64,000 nucleotides of DNA from Prosthecobacter sp. (GTDB lineage Bacteria; Verrucomicrobiota; Verrucomicrobiia; Verrucomicrobiales; Verrucomicrobiaceae): positions 1 to 64,000 of the forward strand of contig JAIPJY010000038.1 in NCBI GenBank assembly GCA_021733925.1, read 5' to 3'. Positions 1 through 8,406 of the stretch are shown here, one piece after another. A program made the position numbers and the translations under genes. The notes beneath the pieces were generated by a model. It was not told the origin of the DNA and searched no databases. It saw only the letters and a list, made by a program, of their open reading frames with translations. Within the stretch, counting starts at the first letter, position 1. Every line of letters begins with the position of its first letter.

Positions 1-323
1 TGGAGAACGCTTCCAGCGATTACACCGTGAAGCACATCAGTGATCTGATCCGCCTCTATCGCGATGAAAAAAGCTGGGAATTCCTCTTCCTGGCCGCCAA
101 TCAGGATGCCATCGCCAGTGCTACAGCCATGCACATGGACGCCCGATCCAGCGGCAACGTCACCTACAGTGCCAAAGGCGTGACCTCCACCGGCAGTGCC
201 ATGTCGCGTAAGGTCAGGGCCATGCGCATGAAAAGCAGCGGCACAATGGATGCCCAGGCCATGGAAGACGATGCCAAGCCCATGGACCAAATCGTCAGAG
301 AGGAAGAACAGAAGCCAGATTGA
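1..323 (+). CDS. VWA-like protein, C-terminal part (5' end outside window)
   Basis: The reading frame is open from the left edge (first full codon at base 3), so this is the 3' end of a longer gene; an internal GTG at 27 should not be taken as the start. The visible 107 residues include a WEFLFLAANQDAI stretch followed by a glycine/serine-rich tail. That pattern resembles the last strand and helix of von Willebrand factor A-type proteins found in phage and defence neighbourhoods, where WEF(I/L)FLGANQDA is common. The metal-binding DxSxS motif would lie upstream and cannot be checked. The stop overlaps the region where the next gene, a phosphatase, begins, suggesting co-transcription. The family assignment rests on one short motif. 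Confidence 0.5.
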   Translation, partial: ENASSDYTVKHISDLIRLYRDEKSWEFLFLAANQDAIASATAMHMDARSSGNVTYSAKGVTSTGSAMSRKVRAMRMKSSGTMDAQAMEDDAKPMDQIVREEEQKPD

Positions 324-328
324 ACCAC

Positions 329-760
329 ATGACCTTCATCACCGACACCATCGCCATTGGCAATTTTGTGGATGCTGAGAACCGTGCAGCAAGGGATGCC
401 GCAGGAATACGCTCGATTCTTTGCCTCAACGGACACTTCTATGACTGTAAGCCAGCGGACTGCGGGGTGGAGGCTTTGACCTGTTTCAATTTTCGGGATG
501 GTCCGGGCAACGACCCTTGGTTATTTGAGCGTGCCGTAAAGATTGTCGGGGAATACGCATCGAAGCATCCCAAGCTTCTGGTCCACTGCCATGCTGGCAG
601 AAGCCGTTCCGTCATGGTGGTGGCAAGTCATCTGGTGCGTCAAAACTCCTGGGATCTGCGTCAGGCGCTCGCCTTCATCCACGCGAAGCGGTCCGAGATC
701 GTGCTCCCGGATGAGCTGATGTCCACCTGGGATGTGAACAATGAAGGGAGGATCGCATGA
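329..760 (+). CDS. Dual-specificity phosphatase-like protein
   Basis: A compact protein of 143 residues with the cysteine-phosphatase signature HCHAGRSRS (Cys near residue 87) and an upstream FRDGPGND loop that could supply the general-acid Asp. These are hallmarks of the dual-specificity protein phosphatase fold, which hydrolyses phospho-Tyr/Ser/Thr or other phosphomonoesters through a Cys-phosphate intermediate. No signal peptide or membrane segment is visible, so it is probably cytosolic. ATG 329 is preferred over an in-frame TTG at 320 that overlaps the previous stop. It overlaps the next ORF by four bases. Together with the VWA-like gene upstream it may form a small regulatory unit at the island edge; its substrate cannot be inferred. 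Confidence 0.75.
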   Translation: MTFITDTIAIGNFVDAENRAARDAAGIRSILCLNGHFYDCKPADCGVEALTCFNFRDGPGNDPWLFERAVKIVGEYASKHPKLLVHCHAGRSRSVMVVASHLVRQNSWDLRQALAFIHAKRSEIVLPDELMSTWDVNNEGRIA

Positions 761-990
761 CCAACCGCCGCCGCCCGAGGCACGAACGTCTCTTCCGCAG
801 AGTGACACGCCGTGCCCCATTCATGTCAATCATGACGCCATCTCCATTGAGCCTCATGTCCGCCATCACTTTCCTCGGCAGCCTCATCGCGCTACTTTCA
901 GGATGCATGGTGGTCTCGCTGGTGCTTGCCGCCTCCAGCACTGGCAGCTTGACCTGCCAGTTCCGTAACCATCATGACCTGCCAACTTGA
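757..990 (+). CDS. Small hypothetical membrane protein
   Basis: A 77-residue ORF overlapping the phosphatase stop in an ATGA arrangement. Its first 30 residues are rich in Arg, followed by a hydrophobic stretch (about residues 31-60, LMSAITFLGSLIALLSGCMV and onward) long enough to cross a membrane once, with a short polar tail. By the positive-inside rule the N-terminus would be cytoplasmic. Translational coupling to the phosphatase is the main support for it being real; no family is recognised. Confidence 0.45.
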   Translation: MTNRRRPRHERLFRRVTRRAPFMSIMTPSPLSLMSAITFLGSLIALLSGCMVVSLVLAASSTGSLTCQFRNHHDLPT

Positions 991-995
991 ACCCC

Positions 996-1181
996 ATGAA
1001 ACACCAAACCTCCGTTCAAGACCTCCTGTACACTGCCAATATCGCCGCCCGATCTCCTGAAAGCACTCATTTTTAGAAGACTCGGGACACAATCGAGAAA
1101 CGATCAGGCCACTGGCTCAAGGAGAGGGCGCGGCAGATCAAGAATGAAGGGTTCGATGTGAATGAGTGGATTAAGGCATAG
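996..1181 (+). pseudogene. Small ORF interrupted by an in-frame TAG
   Basis: From ATG 996 the frame encodes 26 residues (MKHQTSVQDLLYTANIAARS...), meets TAG at 1074-1076, and then continues in the same frame for 34 more residues (DTIEKRSGHWLKERARQIKN...) to TAG at 1179. The second half has the charged, helical look of real protein. The simplest reading is a nonsense-inactivated protein of about 61 residues or the remnant of a longer gene. The remaining 108 bases before brxA hold no gene. They contain a weak candidate promoter (TTGCCC near 1236, then an AT-richer box about 18 bases on), but nothing convincing. Confidence 0.35.
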
Positions 1182-1289
1182 GAACCTGATGTTACGGGTC
1201 ACCAGATTCCTGGGAAGAACTGAGCACCATTCCTTGCCCTTGGGGTCATCCCCCGCTTAGATGCCATCCTGTCATAAGAGTTTCACTGA

Positions 1290-1916
1290 ATGCCCACCAC
1301 CAAACCACATGAATACAACCTCAGTTTCACCGCCGCATCATTGCGCCCTGAATTGGCGAGGATCGTTGCGGAATACTATTTGGAGACAGGCAATTGGGAT
1401 CTCGCGAAAGACCGCACTCTCTCGATGAACGCTCTCCAATGTCGGAGCGCAAGCAGCGCGATACGTCTTGAGAGGGAGCTGCGTCAGAGGTTGGAGACAT
1501 TGACTAATGATCAGATCACCTTTCTCGCCCAAGCCACTACAGAAGACCGCACCGCTATCGCCTGGCTAGCTGCGTGTAAACACATCCGCTTTGCCTTCGA
1601 ATTTGCAGCGGAGGTGTTGAGGGACAAGCTCTCAGCTCACGATCCAGTCCTGCGTCATTCCGATTATGAGGCTTATGCGGAGACCAAAGGATTGTCTCAC
1701 CCGGAGTTTGTTCGCTTGACGACCTCATCGAAGAACAAAATCCGACAAGTCCTCCTGCGGATGCTAACCGAGGCAGGCTTGCTTGTAAAAGGGACCTCGC
1801 TTGGGACCATTCAGCGACCAGCCCTCTCGCCGGCAGTTTTGCACGTCATCAACACAGACAGCCCGAGTTGGCTGGCCGGATTCTTGGTTCCAGACATTGA
1901 AATTCCAAGCCGCTGA
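1290..1916 (+). CDS. brxA: BREX protein BrxA (DUF1819)
   Basis: The first core gene of the BREX phage-exclusion locus: 208 residues, close to the usual BrxA length of about 200. The NLSFTAASLRPELARIVAEY opening and the later helical segment KNKIRQVLLRMLTEAGLL match the DUF1819/BrxA pattern. BrxA is a small all-helical, DNA-binding protein in characterised type 1 systems; its precise role in exclusion is unsettled. It lies five bases upstream of brxB in the canonical order. No transmembrane segment is evident despite older 'inner membrane' annotations of the family. No WYL-type BrxR regulator gene is visible upstream in this window. Confidence 0.9.
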   Translation: MPTTKPHEYNLSFTAASLRPELARIVAEYYLETGNWDLAKDRTLSMNALQCRSASSAIRLERELRQRLETLTNDQITFLAQATTEDRTAIAWLAACKHIRFAFEFAAEVLRDKLSAHDPVLRHSDYEAYAETKGLSHPEFVRLTTSSKNKIRQVLLRMLTEAGLLVKGTSLGTIQRPALSPAVLHVINTDSPSWLAGFLVPDIEIPSR

Positions 1917-1921
1917 ATTCC

Positions 1922-2524
1922 ATGGACATAAACGATCTGGCCGAGCGCCTTTTCAAAATCCTCGGTCATCCGAACTTCCTCGCCATGAAAGGGCTCGCCA
2001 ACGAGGTGCCTATATTCATTCAGACGTATGAGCCATCTCAGGAGGATGCCATCAGACGGATGGTCGATGGCCTCGTGGGCCGAATGCGGAATACCGGCAT
2101 TAACTTAAAATCTCTCGACCTGTTCAGCCTGGTTTTAGAGGAATTGGAAGAGCACGACATCCTGGATGACCTTTTGAAGGGTGAGGCAGACTCTGAAAAG
2201 GTGGAAATTTTGGAGACGCTTCAGAACTATTCTGACCCCAAGACTCACCTGATCCCGCGATTGATTCGAGAAATCGGGGACGATGGCGTGCAGTTGACTC
2301 TCATCACTGGACCGGGTCGGATCTTCCCTTTCCTGCGAACCCACACCATCTTGGAATCTCTTCAGCCTGCCATGCTCAGGCATCCGGTGGTGATCTTTTT
2401 TCCCGGCGAATACGCCCAGGATCCTGCCGGTGGTTCTCACCTGCGTCTTTTTGGTTCGATCCCGAGCCCTCGGATCAACAACCCTTACTACCGCGCCACA
2501 AATCTCGATCACTATCGTCTCTGA
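1922..2524 (+). CDS. brxB: BREX protein BrxB (DUF1788)
   Basis: A 200-residue protein directly after brxA and five bases before brxC. Typical DUF1788 features are visible: an acidic helical first half, then a TLITGPGRIFPFLRTHTILE segment, a VVIFFPGEYAQDP strand, and a C-terminal LRLFGSIPSPRINNPYYR stretch. The alternation of strands ending in GxG and PGxY fits the predicted nucleoside-triphosphatase-like alpha/beta fold, but no complete Walker A motif is present. BrxB is required for phage defence in characterised BREX type 1 systems, with unknown activity. Confidence 0.9.
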   Translation: MDINDLAERLFKILGHPNFLAMKGLANEVPIFIQTYEPSQEDAIRRMVDGLVGRMRNTGINLKSLDLFSLVLEELEEHDILDDLLKGEADSEKVEILETLQNYSDPKTHLIPRLIREIGDDGVQLTLITGPGRIFPFLRTHTILESLQPAMLRHPVVIFFPGEYAQDPAGGSHLRLFGSIPSPRINNPYYRATNLDHYRL

Positions 2525-2529
2525 CTTTC

Positions 2530-5500
2530 ATGAAAATCCACGAGCTTTTCCTCAAACCCGTTGAGCGCCCCATTGATGGCGTTATCAAGGCCGACGACGA
2601 TCGCAATCTCCAGACCGAATTGGAGGAGTATGTGGTTACACGCGATGTCGCCCGGGGGCTTGGTGTTTTCACCGACCGCTACCTCACGGAACTAACGGCC
2701 AATGGCGTCTGGATCTCCGGCTTCTTTGGCTCGGGCAAATCACATCTGTTGAAAATCCTGTCCCTCATTCTTGATGGCCAGCCCCTTTCCAATGGAGTGC
2801 GCCCAGCCGATATTGTGCTGCCCAAAATCGAAGACGAGATCGTGAAGGCCAATTTGCGCAAGGCCACGGCCATCCCATCGCGCAGTATCTTGTTCAACAT
2901 TGACCAGAAATTTGATGGCATCGGCGGCGATCATTCTGCACCCATTCTCGAGGTCTTCGTCAAGGTCTTGAACGAGCTGCAAGGCTATTATGGCAAACAG
3001 GGCTACATCGCCCGCTTTGAGCATGATCTCGACATTCGGGGTGACTTCGTCCCTTTCAAAGAGACCTACCTCAAGATCAATGGTGCCACCTGGGAGAAGG
3101 ATCGCGAGGCCATCGCCACGGCGCGGAAAGCCGCCTTTGCCAAGGCTTACGCAACGCATTTTGGTGTGGCCGAGACCGAAGCCTCATCCCTCATGCGGCA
3201 GGTTCGTGAAGACTACCGCGTCTCGATTGAGAGCTTCGCGCAGATGGTGAAGGACTACATCGCCCGCCAGCCTGCCGGATTCCGACTGAACTTCTTTGTC
3301 GATGAAGTGGGGCAGTTCATTGGCCAGGACTCGAAGCTCATGCTCAATCTTCAGACCGTGGCGGAAACGCTGGGCACGGTTTGTAATGGTCGCGCCTGGG
3401 TCTTCGTCACCTCTCAAGCCGATCTCGAAGGCGTTCTCGGTTCGTTCAAAGGCATGGCGGCCCAGGACATCACGAAGATCATGGGGCGGTTCAAGACACA
3501 GCTGACGCTTGCCAGTGCGGATGTTCGCGAGGTCATCCAAAAGCGGCTCTTAGCCAAGCAGGAGGCAGAACCCGAAGTGCTCACTGACATCTATGACGAG
3601 GAGAAGGACAACCTGCAGACACTTTTCCGTTTTGGCGACAACTCGATCAACCTGCAAGGCTGGCGTGGCAGTGATGAGTTCTGCGGCTTCTACCCCTTTC
3701 ATACCTATCAGTTCGACCTGTTCCAGCTTGCTATCCAGCAACTCTCCAAGCATGGCGTGTTCACTGGCAAATATCTCTCGGTAGGCGAACGCTCCATGCT
3801 CGCGGTTTTCCAGGAGGTTGCCAAGACAGTGCGCAATCAGGATGTGGGTCATCTCGCCACCTTCGACCTCATGTATGATGGCATCTCCGCCTCGATCCGT
3901 GGTGATATGCAGACCACGATCAAAATGGCAGAACGGCAGTTGGGAGAAGGAATCCCCATCCGTATTCTCAAATCGCTCTTCCTGCTCAAATGGGTGCGTG
4001 AATTCAAAGCCTCTCCGCGCAATGTCGCCATTTTATTGATTGACCGGTCTGATCCCGACATTCGTGCTCATGAGAAGGCGGTTCTCAAGGCATTGGCTGA
4101 GCTGGAAAGTCAGTCTTATCTGCAACGCAATGGCGATCTGTTCGAGTTCCTCACCGACACGGAAAAGGACATCGAGGTCGAGATCAAAAATACTGAGATC
4201 GACGAATCACAGGTGGCAGATCTGCTCGCCACGGTGCTGTTTTCAGACGTCTTGCGTGATCCGAAGATCCGTTATGAAGGCAACGGTCAGGACTACTCCT
4301 ATGCGCGGAAGCTGGATGATGCCCTGATCGGCAGAGAGGCGGACATTGCTCTCAACATCATCACTCCCGAACACCCCAATCACACCGACGCCACCACCCT
4401 GGCTGCTCAGAATACGGGGAAAGCGGAACTCCTGACTGTTCTCCCCGCTGACACACGTCTGACTGATCAAGCCCGGCTTTATCTCAAGACCAAAAAATAC
4501 GTCCAGCAGAACACCGGTGGCGGAGACGATACTCGCAAAGCCATTCTCGACCAGCGCAGTCAGCAGAACGGCCTCCGCGCCACCACCATGCGGGACATGG
4601 CCAGTGAGTTCCTGAGCAAGGCCCCACTCTACCTCAATGGCTCCCGGCTCGACAGCGTTGGAGCAGGCGACGCCCGCAACCGCTTCTCCAAAGCCTGTCA
4701 GGAACTCATCTCCTTCTCCTTCCCCAGCCTGCGCATGTTGAAGGGGGCTTACGACGAGGCCACCCTGTCACAGGCTTTGCTCTCACAAGATGATCTGCTC
4801 ACCAGTGGCACTCAGACGCCGTCAGAAGCCGAGCAGGAAATTCTCACCTACGTCATGCGGAACCAGAATGATGGCACACGCACGTCCATCGAGGAGATTG
4901 TTCGGAACTTCGGCAAGCGTCCCTACGGTTGGTATCCCATGGCGGTGCTCACCCTCGTCAGCCGCCTCTTCCGCATGGGCAAGGTTGAGTTGCGTGCAGC
5001 AGAGCTTCTCGATGCCCGCAGTGCCTTTGATCACCTCAAAAACACTCGCCAGCACGGCAGCGTGAAGGTGCGGCTGCAGGAGCAGTTTGACGCCACCAAG
5101 GTCAACGCTCTCAAGACCTTCCATCACGATTTCTTTGACCGCTCCAATAGCGGCACGGATGCCCGTTCCGCCGGCCAGTTTACTGCCGAAGCCCTCGTCG
5201 CCGAAATTCGCGATCTCACCGTGCTGTTCGATCAAGCCGCACGCTATCCCTTCCTTGAACCTCTGCGCCCCATCGTCGCACGTCTCACCACGCTGGCTGA
5301 AAAGGACTACACCTACCTGCTCAACCATCTGGCCGACTTTCAGGACGACCTCCTCTCGGCAAAGGACGATTTCCTTTCTCCGATCAAAGCGTTCATGCAT
5401 GGCCCGCAGCGCAATGCTTTTGATGAGGCCATCACCTTCCTGCGTGAAGAGGAGGCCAACTTCGCCGAAGTGCCCGCCGCTGAAGTGCAGCCCCTGCGCG

Positions 5501-6033
5501 ACCTCGCTGCCTCCCTTCACCCTTACCGGGGGAACGGCGTTCCCTCAGCCAAGGCTGCGGTGACCAAGTTGCGCGGTATTCTAGCGGACCTGCTCAAGGC
5601 CGAGCGTGAGCAAGCCCTGGCCACCTTGGACACGCAGCAGGCACGTCTCCAGGCCGTCGAAGATTTCACCGCTCTTGATGAGTCCGGTCGCACCCAAGTT
5701 CTGGCACTTACCCATGCAGCACGTGAAGCGATTCAATCCGCCCGCTTCGTCACCGGCATCCGTGATCGGCTCCAGCGCTACCTCACGCAGGATTATCCGG
5801 CCCAGCTTGCGCTGGCTTCGCGGCTCGCGGCTCCAATACCGACACCTCCAGCAAAGCCGGGTGACAAAACACCTCCGTCCCCACCGCCAGTCCGCTACAC
5901 CTCCGCCACCAGCCTGCGCCCTCAGTGCAACCTCCCCTACATCGCCAGCGAGTCTGACCTTGATCAGTGGCTCGCAGCTCTCCGCACGGCGGCCCAGGCA
6001 GAGTTGGAAAAAGGCAACCGCATCAGCCTCTAA
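2530..6033 (+). CDS. brxC: BREX ATPase BrxC (PglY-like)
   Basis: A 1167-residue P-loop protein. The Walker A motif GFFGSGKS is at residues 64-71, and a Walker B-like strand LNFFVDEVGQF is near residue 254. The remainder is long and helical, ending in a proline-rich linker (around 1105-1125) and a short C-terminal helix; both length and architecture match the BrxC/PglY family (DUF6079 type). BrxC is an essential core ATPase of BREX, needed for host methylation and exclusion and thought to act in the complex with PglX, PglZ and BrxB. The gene uses the same GC-rich codons as the flanking core genes, unlike some inserted modules downstream. Only eight bases separate its stop from the next gene. 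Confidence 0.95.
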   Translation: MKIHELFLKPVERPIDGVIKADDDRNLQTELEEYVVTRDVARGLGVFTDRYLTELTANGVWISGFFGSGKSHLLKILSLILDGQPLSNGVRPADIVLPKIEDEIVKANLRKATAIPSRSILFNIDQKFDGIGGDHSAPILEVFVKVLNELQGYYGKQGYIARFEHDLDIRGDFVPFKETYLKINGATWEKDREAIATARKAAFAKAYATHFGVAETEASSLMRQVREDYRVSIESFAQMVKDYIARQPAGFRLNFFVDEVGQFIGQDSKLMLNLQTVAETLGTVCNGRAWVFVTSQADLEGVLGSFKGMAAQDITKIMGRFKTQLTLASADVREVIQKRLLAKQEAEPEVLTDIYDEEKDNLQTLFRFGDNSINLQGWRGSDEFCGFYPFHTYQFDLFQLAIQQLSKHGVFTGKYLSVGERSMLAVFQEVAKTVRNQDVGHLATFDLMYDGISASIRGDMQTTIKMAERQLGEGIPIRILKSLFLLKWVREFKASPRNVAILLIDRSDPDIRAHEKAVLKALAELESQSYLQRNGDLFEFLTDTEKDIEVEIKNTEIDESQVADLLATVLFSDVLRDPKIRYEGNGQDYSYARKLDDALIGREADIALNIITPEHPNHTDATTLAAQNTGKAELLTVLPADTRLTDQARLYLKTKKYVQQNTGGGDDTRKAILDQRSQQNGLRATTMRDMASEFLSKAPLYLNGSRLDSVGAGDARNRFSKACQELISFSFPSLRMLKGAYDEATLSQALLSQDDLLTSGTQTPSEAEQEILTYVMRNQNDGTRTSIEEIVRNFGKRPYGWYPMAVLTLVSRLFRMGKVELRAAELLDARSAFDHLKNTRQHGSVKVRLQEQFDATKVNALKTFHHDFFDRSNSGTDARSAGQFTAEALVAEIRDLTVLFDQAARYPFLEPLRPIVARLTTLAEKDYTYLLNHLADFQDDLLSAKDDFLSPIKAFMHGPQRNAFDEAITFLREEEANFAEVPAAEVQPLRDLAASLHPYRGNGVPSAKAAVTKLRGILADLLKAEREQALATLDTQQARLQAVEDFTALDESGRTQVLALTHAAREAIQSARFVTGIRDRLQRYLTQDYPAQLALASRLAAPIPTPPAKPGDKTPPSPPPVRYTSATSLRPQCNLPYIASESDLDQWLAALRTAAQAELEKGNRISL

Positions 6034-6041
6034 ATCACCTC

Positions 6042-7370
6042 ATGTCACGAGTCTTCACTTCCGCTTCAGATGATACGTTGTGTCATCTCGTTTCCATGGC
6101 GCGGGAGCGGCTTGTGATCGTTGCTCCCGGCCTCTCCAAGCAACTCGCCACGGCTATTGCCGGGCGTATTGCTCATGATGGTGGGCCGCCTGTGCTCGCC
6201 GTGATTGTGGACATCGACCCAGAGGTCTGCCGTCTGGGTTATGGCGAAATCGAAGCCATCGACATCGTTCGTGCCGCTCTCGCCGCCAAAGGTTCGTCTC
6301 TGCAAACCCAGGTGGGTGTTCGCATCGGCCTAATCGTGGCTGATGAGGAGATCCTGGTTTTCAGCCCCACGCCTCGGTTGATAGAGGCTGGCTCCACGTC
6401 CGATAACACCCCCAATGCCATCCGCATTACCAAGGCTGCCGCTATCGACATCGCCAGCGCATGTGGTGCAGGTCCTGAACTGGAAGTCCTGGTGAATCAG
6501 GAGCTTGGGCTTGATTTCGTCGATGATCGGAAGCTAGCCGCTGTGAAGCAGGACCTCAAAGAAGTGCCGCCTCGGCCATTCAACTTGGTTCGCTTGGAAC
6601 GCGTCTTCAATTATCGCTTGGAGTTCGTTGAGTTCTCCGTTGAGCACTACAAGCTCAAAACCCGCTCCGTACCGTTGCCTCCTGAGCTGCTGGGTTTGGC
6701 GGAAAAGAACCTTCAGGACCGTATCCGAAACACCTTCCGTGTTTTCGAGAGTGGCTCGCCATTCGAGTTCAAAATCCCCGACCCATGCCCGCCACCTCCT
6801 GAGGGATTGCTAGACGAGCCGCAGCCAGAACCCGACATCGTCGTCACTGAAGAATGGCTGAGCAAGGAAGCTGACCGGCTTCGCAAGAAATACTTCATTC
6901 CCCTCGGCTCTGCTGCCTATGGAAACCTGATCCTCAAACGCCTCAAGCCGGAGTTCGAAGCCGAGGTAGAGCGACTGAAAAAGATTGTGGAAGCCTACGC
7001 GAAGGAAGTTGTCTCCTCCATCAAGGCCAAGATCGCCGAGACGCGGGATGATCTCATCAAAGCGCTTTTCCCGAGAGTAAAAGCAGCACCTCCGGCCAGT
7101 TGGTTGCGTCGATCCGTGGACGGGAAACTCAGTGATCAGGCCCTCCAGCAGCGGCTTGAAGAAGAGGTGGACCGTGCTTTTGAGAAAGTGGAGGAGGCCT
7201 TCGAACCCAAGGTCGCCTGCATTTTCAAGGGGGTGAATTACGAGACCATCACCGCCGACACCCATTTCCGGGAGAAAATCCAGGCCCATTTCGGGAAGGA
7301 GGAAGCCACCAAGCTGCTATCCGAATACGATGCTTCCCGCGCCCAGCAGCCCCCAACGATACACAAATAA
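6042..7370 (+). CDS. BREX-associated protein with PLD-like N-terminal fold
   Basis: ATG 6042 is chosen because it follows the brxC stop by eight bases; an ORF extension upstream only re-reads brxC. The 442-residue protein begins with alternating strands and helices (RLVIVAPGLSKQLATAIAGR, then a long AVIVDIDPEVCRLGYGE strand and a GVRIGLIVADEEILVFSPTP strand pair) that look like one half of a phospholipase-D-type fold, but no HxK catalytic motif is present. The last 200 residues are charged and probably coiled coil. No enzyme activity is supported. Its place between brxC and the AbiE-like pair makes it a BREX accessory; proteins of this shape appear in BREX loci without an assigned role. Its stop abuts the palindrome at 7371. 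Confidence 0.6.
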   Translation: MSRVFTSASDDTLCHLVSMARERLVIVAPGLSKQLATAIAGRIAHDGGPPVLAVIVDIDPEVCRLGYGEIEAIDIVRAALAAKGSSLQTQVGVRIGLIVADEEILVFSPTPRLIEAGSTSDNTPNAIRITKAAAIDIASACGAGPELEVLVNQELGLDFVDDRKLAAVKQDLKEVPPRPFNLVRLERVFNYRLEFVEFSVEHYKLKTRSVPLPPELLGLAEKNLQDRIRNTFRVFESGSPFEFKIPDPCPPPPEGLLDEPQPEPDIVVTEEWLSKEADRLRKKYFIPLGSAAYGNLILKRLKPEFEAEVERLKKIVEAYAKEVVSSIKAKIAETRDDLIKALFPRVKAAPPASWLRRSVDGKLSDQALQQRLEEEVDRAFEKVEEAFEPKVACIFKGVNYETITADTHFREKIQAHFGKEEATKLLSEYDASRAQQPPTIHK

Positions 7371-7401
7371 TGCACGATACACTTGCCATGTGTATCGTGC
7401 A
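7371..7401. promoter_or_regulatory. Perfect palindromic operator upstream of the AbiE-like pair
   Basis: TGCACGATACAC (7371-7382), a seven-base spacer TTGCCAT, then the exact reverse complement GTGTATCGTGCA (7390-7401). A further half-site CGATACAC lies at 7357-7364. The palindrome starts one base after the stop of the preceding gene and ends 18 bases before ATG 7420. AbiEi antitoxins are known to bind inverted repeats at their own promoter, so an autoregulatory operator is the natural reading. A transcription terminator is less likely because no T-run follows the stem. Confidence 0.7.
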
Positions 7402-7419
7402 TAAATAGTGTATTCAACC

Positions 7420-8406
7420 ATGATTCCCCTCACACAGCGTCTGCTCGACTACCTCGAAACCGTTTCGGGGGAGCGTCCTCATCTGGTGGCCGAAAAGGCC
7501 GCCGGGCTGCCGCTGTTCCTGCGGGAGCGCTACCAGATCCAGAGCCTTCACCTGTTTGGCCGAAGGTTCCTGCTCGCTATGGAGAAAAGCGACTGGGATG
7601 CCGGTTCCCCCGGCGAATACGAGAATCAGGCCGAGACACTGAGAACCCAACTTGGCGAAACGGTGGTGCTCGTGCTGCCCATGCTGCCCTCCCATGCCCG
7701 CAATCGCATGGTTCGCTTGGGCATCCCCTTCATCGTTCCAGGCAGCCAGTTATTCCTGCCCACGGCGATGATTGACCTGCGCGAGCGCTTCTCCCAGCCC
7801 AAGCCGGAGCGTGGGAAACGTCTCACACCAGCCGCCCAGTGTCTCGTGCTTTACCATCTTCAGCGCCATTCTTTGGAGGATTTGCCCCTGCGGATCATTG
7901 CCGAAAAGATCGGCTATTCACCCATCATGCTCACCAAGGTGAAGGATGAACTGGAAGCGGCAGACCTCTGCGGCACGTCGCGCCAGGGCCGTTCCATCAC
8001 TCTCGCATTCAAGGTGCATGGCAGGCAGTTGTGGGAGCGGGTGCAGCCTCTCCTCTCCAGCCCGGTGAAAAAGGCCCACTGGCTGCGTTGGGAGCAGCCT
8101 GGCTATCCGGCCCTTGCCGCAGGTCTCACCGCACTGAGTCATCGCACGGACATCTCGGATGATCGTCTGCCCACCTACGCGCTGCCCTCCGCCACTTTCC
8201 AAGCCAATCTCGAGCGCGGTCTCTACCGGGGATGCCAGGGGCCGGAGGAGGCAAATCTGCGCATGGAGAGCTGGAGTTACAATCCTCAGCTCTTCGGCGA
8301 TGACAAGAAGGTCGATCCACTCTCCCTCTACCTCAGCCTGCGTGACTCGCCGGATGACCGCATCCAACAGCAGCTCGAAAGACTCATCGACCAAGTCTCA
8401 TGGTGA
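7420..8406 (+). CDS. AbiEi-like antitoxin / winged-helix regulator
   Basis: A 328-residue protein from ATG 7420 (a GTG at 7408 is a less likely start). The middle carries a winged-helix-like segment (LRIIAEKIGYSPIMLTKVK, then a short basic wing). The last third (AGLTALSHRT..., a MESWSYNP motif, and VDPLSLYLSLRDSPDDRIQQ at the end) follows the pattern of MarR-like antitoxins found beside AbiEii-type nucleotidyltransferases. It should bind the 7371-7401 palindrome and repress its own operon, and antagonise the toxin without binding it, as type IV antitoxins do. It overlaps the toxin gene by seven bases. The pair interrupts the brxC-pglX interval. Confidence 0.75.
   Translation: MIPLTQRLLDYLETVSGERPHLVAEKAAGLPLFLRERYQIQSLHLFGRRFLLAMEKSDWDAGSPGEYENQAETLRTQLGETVVLVLPMLPSHARNRMVRLGIPFIVPGSQLFLPTAMIDLRERFSQPKPERGKRLTPAAQCLVLYHLQRHSLEDLPLRIIAEKIGYSPIMLTKVKDELEAADLCGTSRQGRSITLAFKVHGRQLWERVQPLLSSPVKKAHWLRWEQPGYPALAAGLTALSHRTDISDDRLPTYALPSATFQANLERGLYRGCQGPEEANLRMESWSYNPQLFGDDKKVDPLSLYLSLRDSPDDRIQQQLERLIDQVSW

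Noticed and set aside
996-1181. TAG read as a sense codon
   Set aside because: All other genes in the window stop normally at TAG/TAA/TGA and there is no sign of a suppressor tRNA here; a nonsense mutation is simpler.
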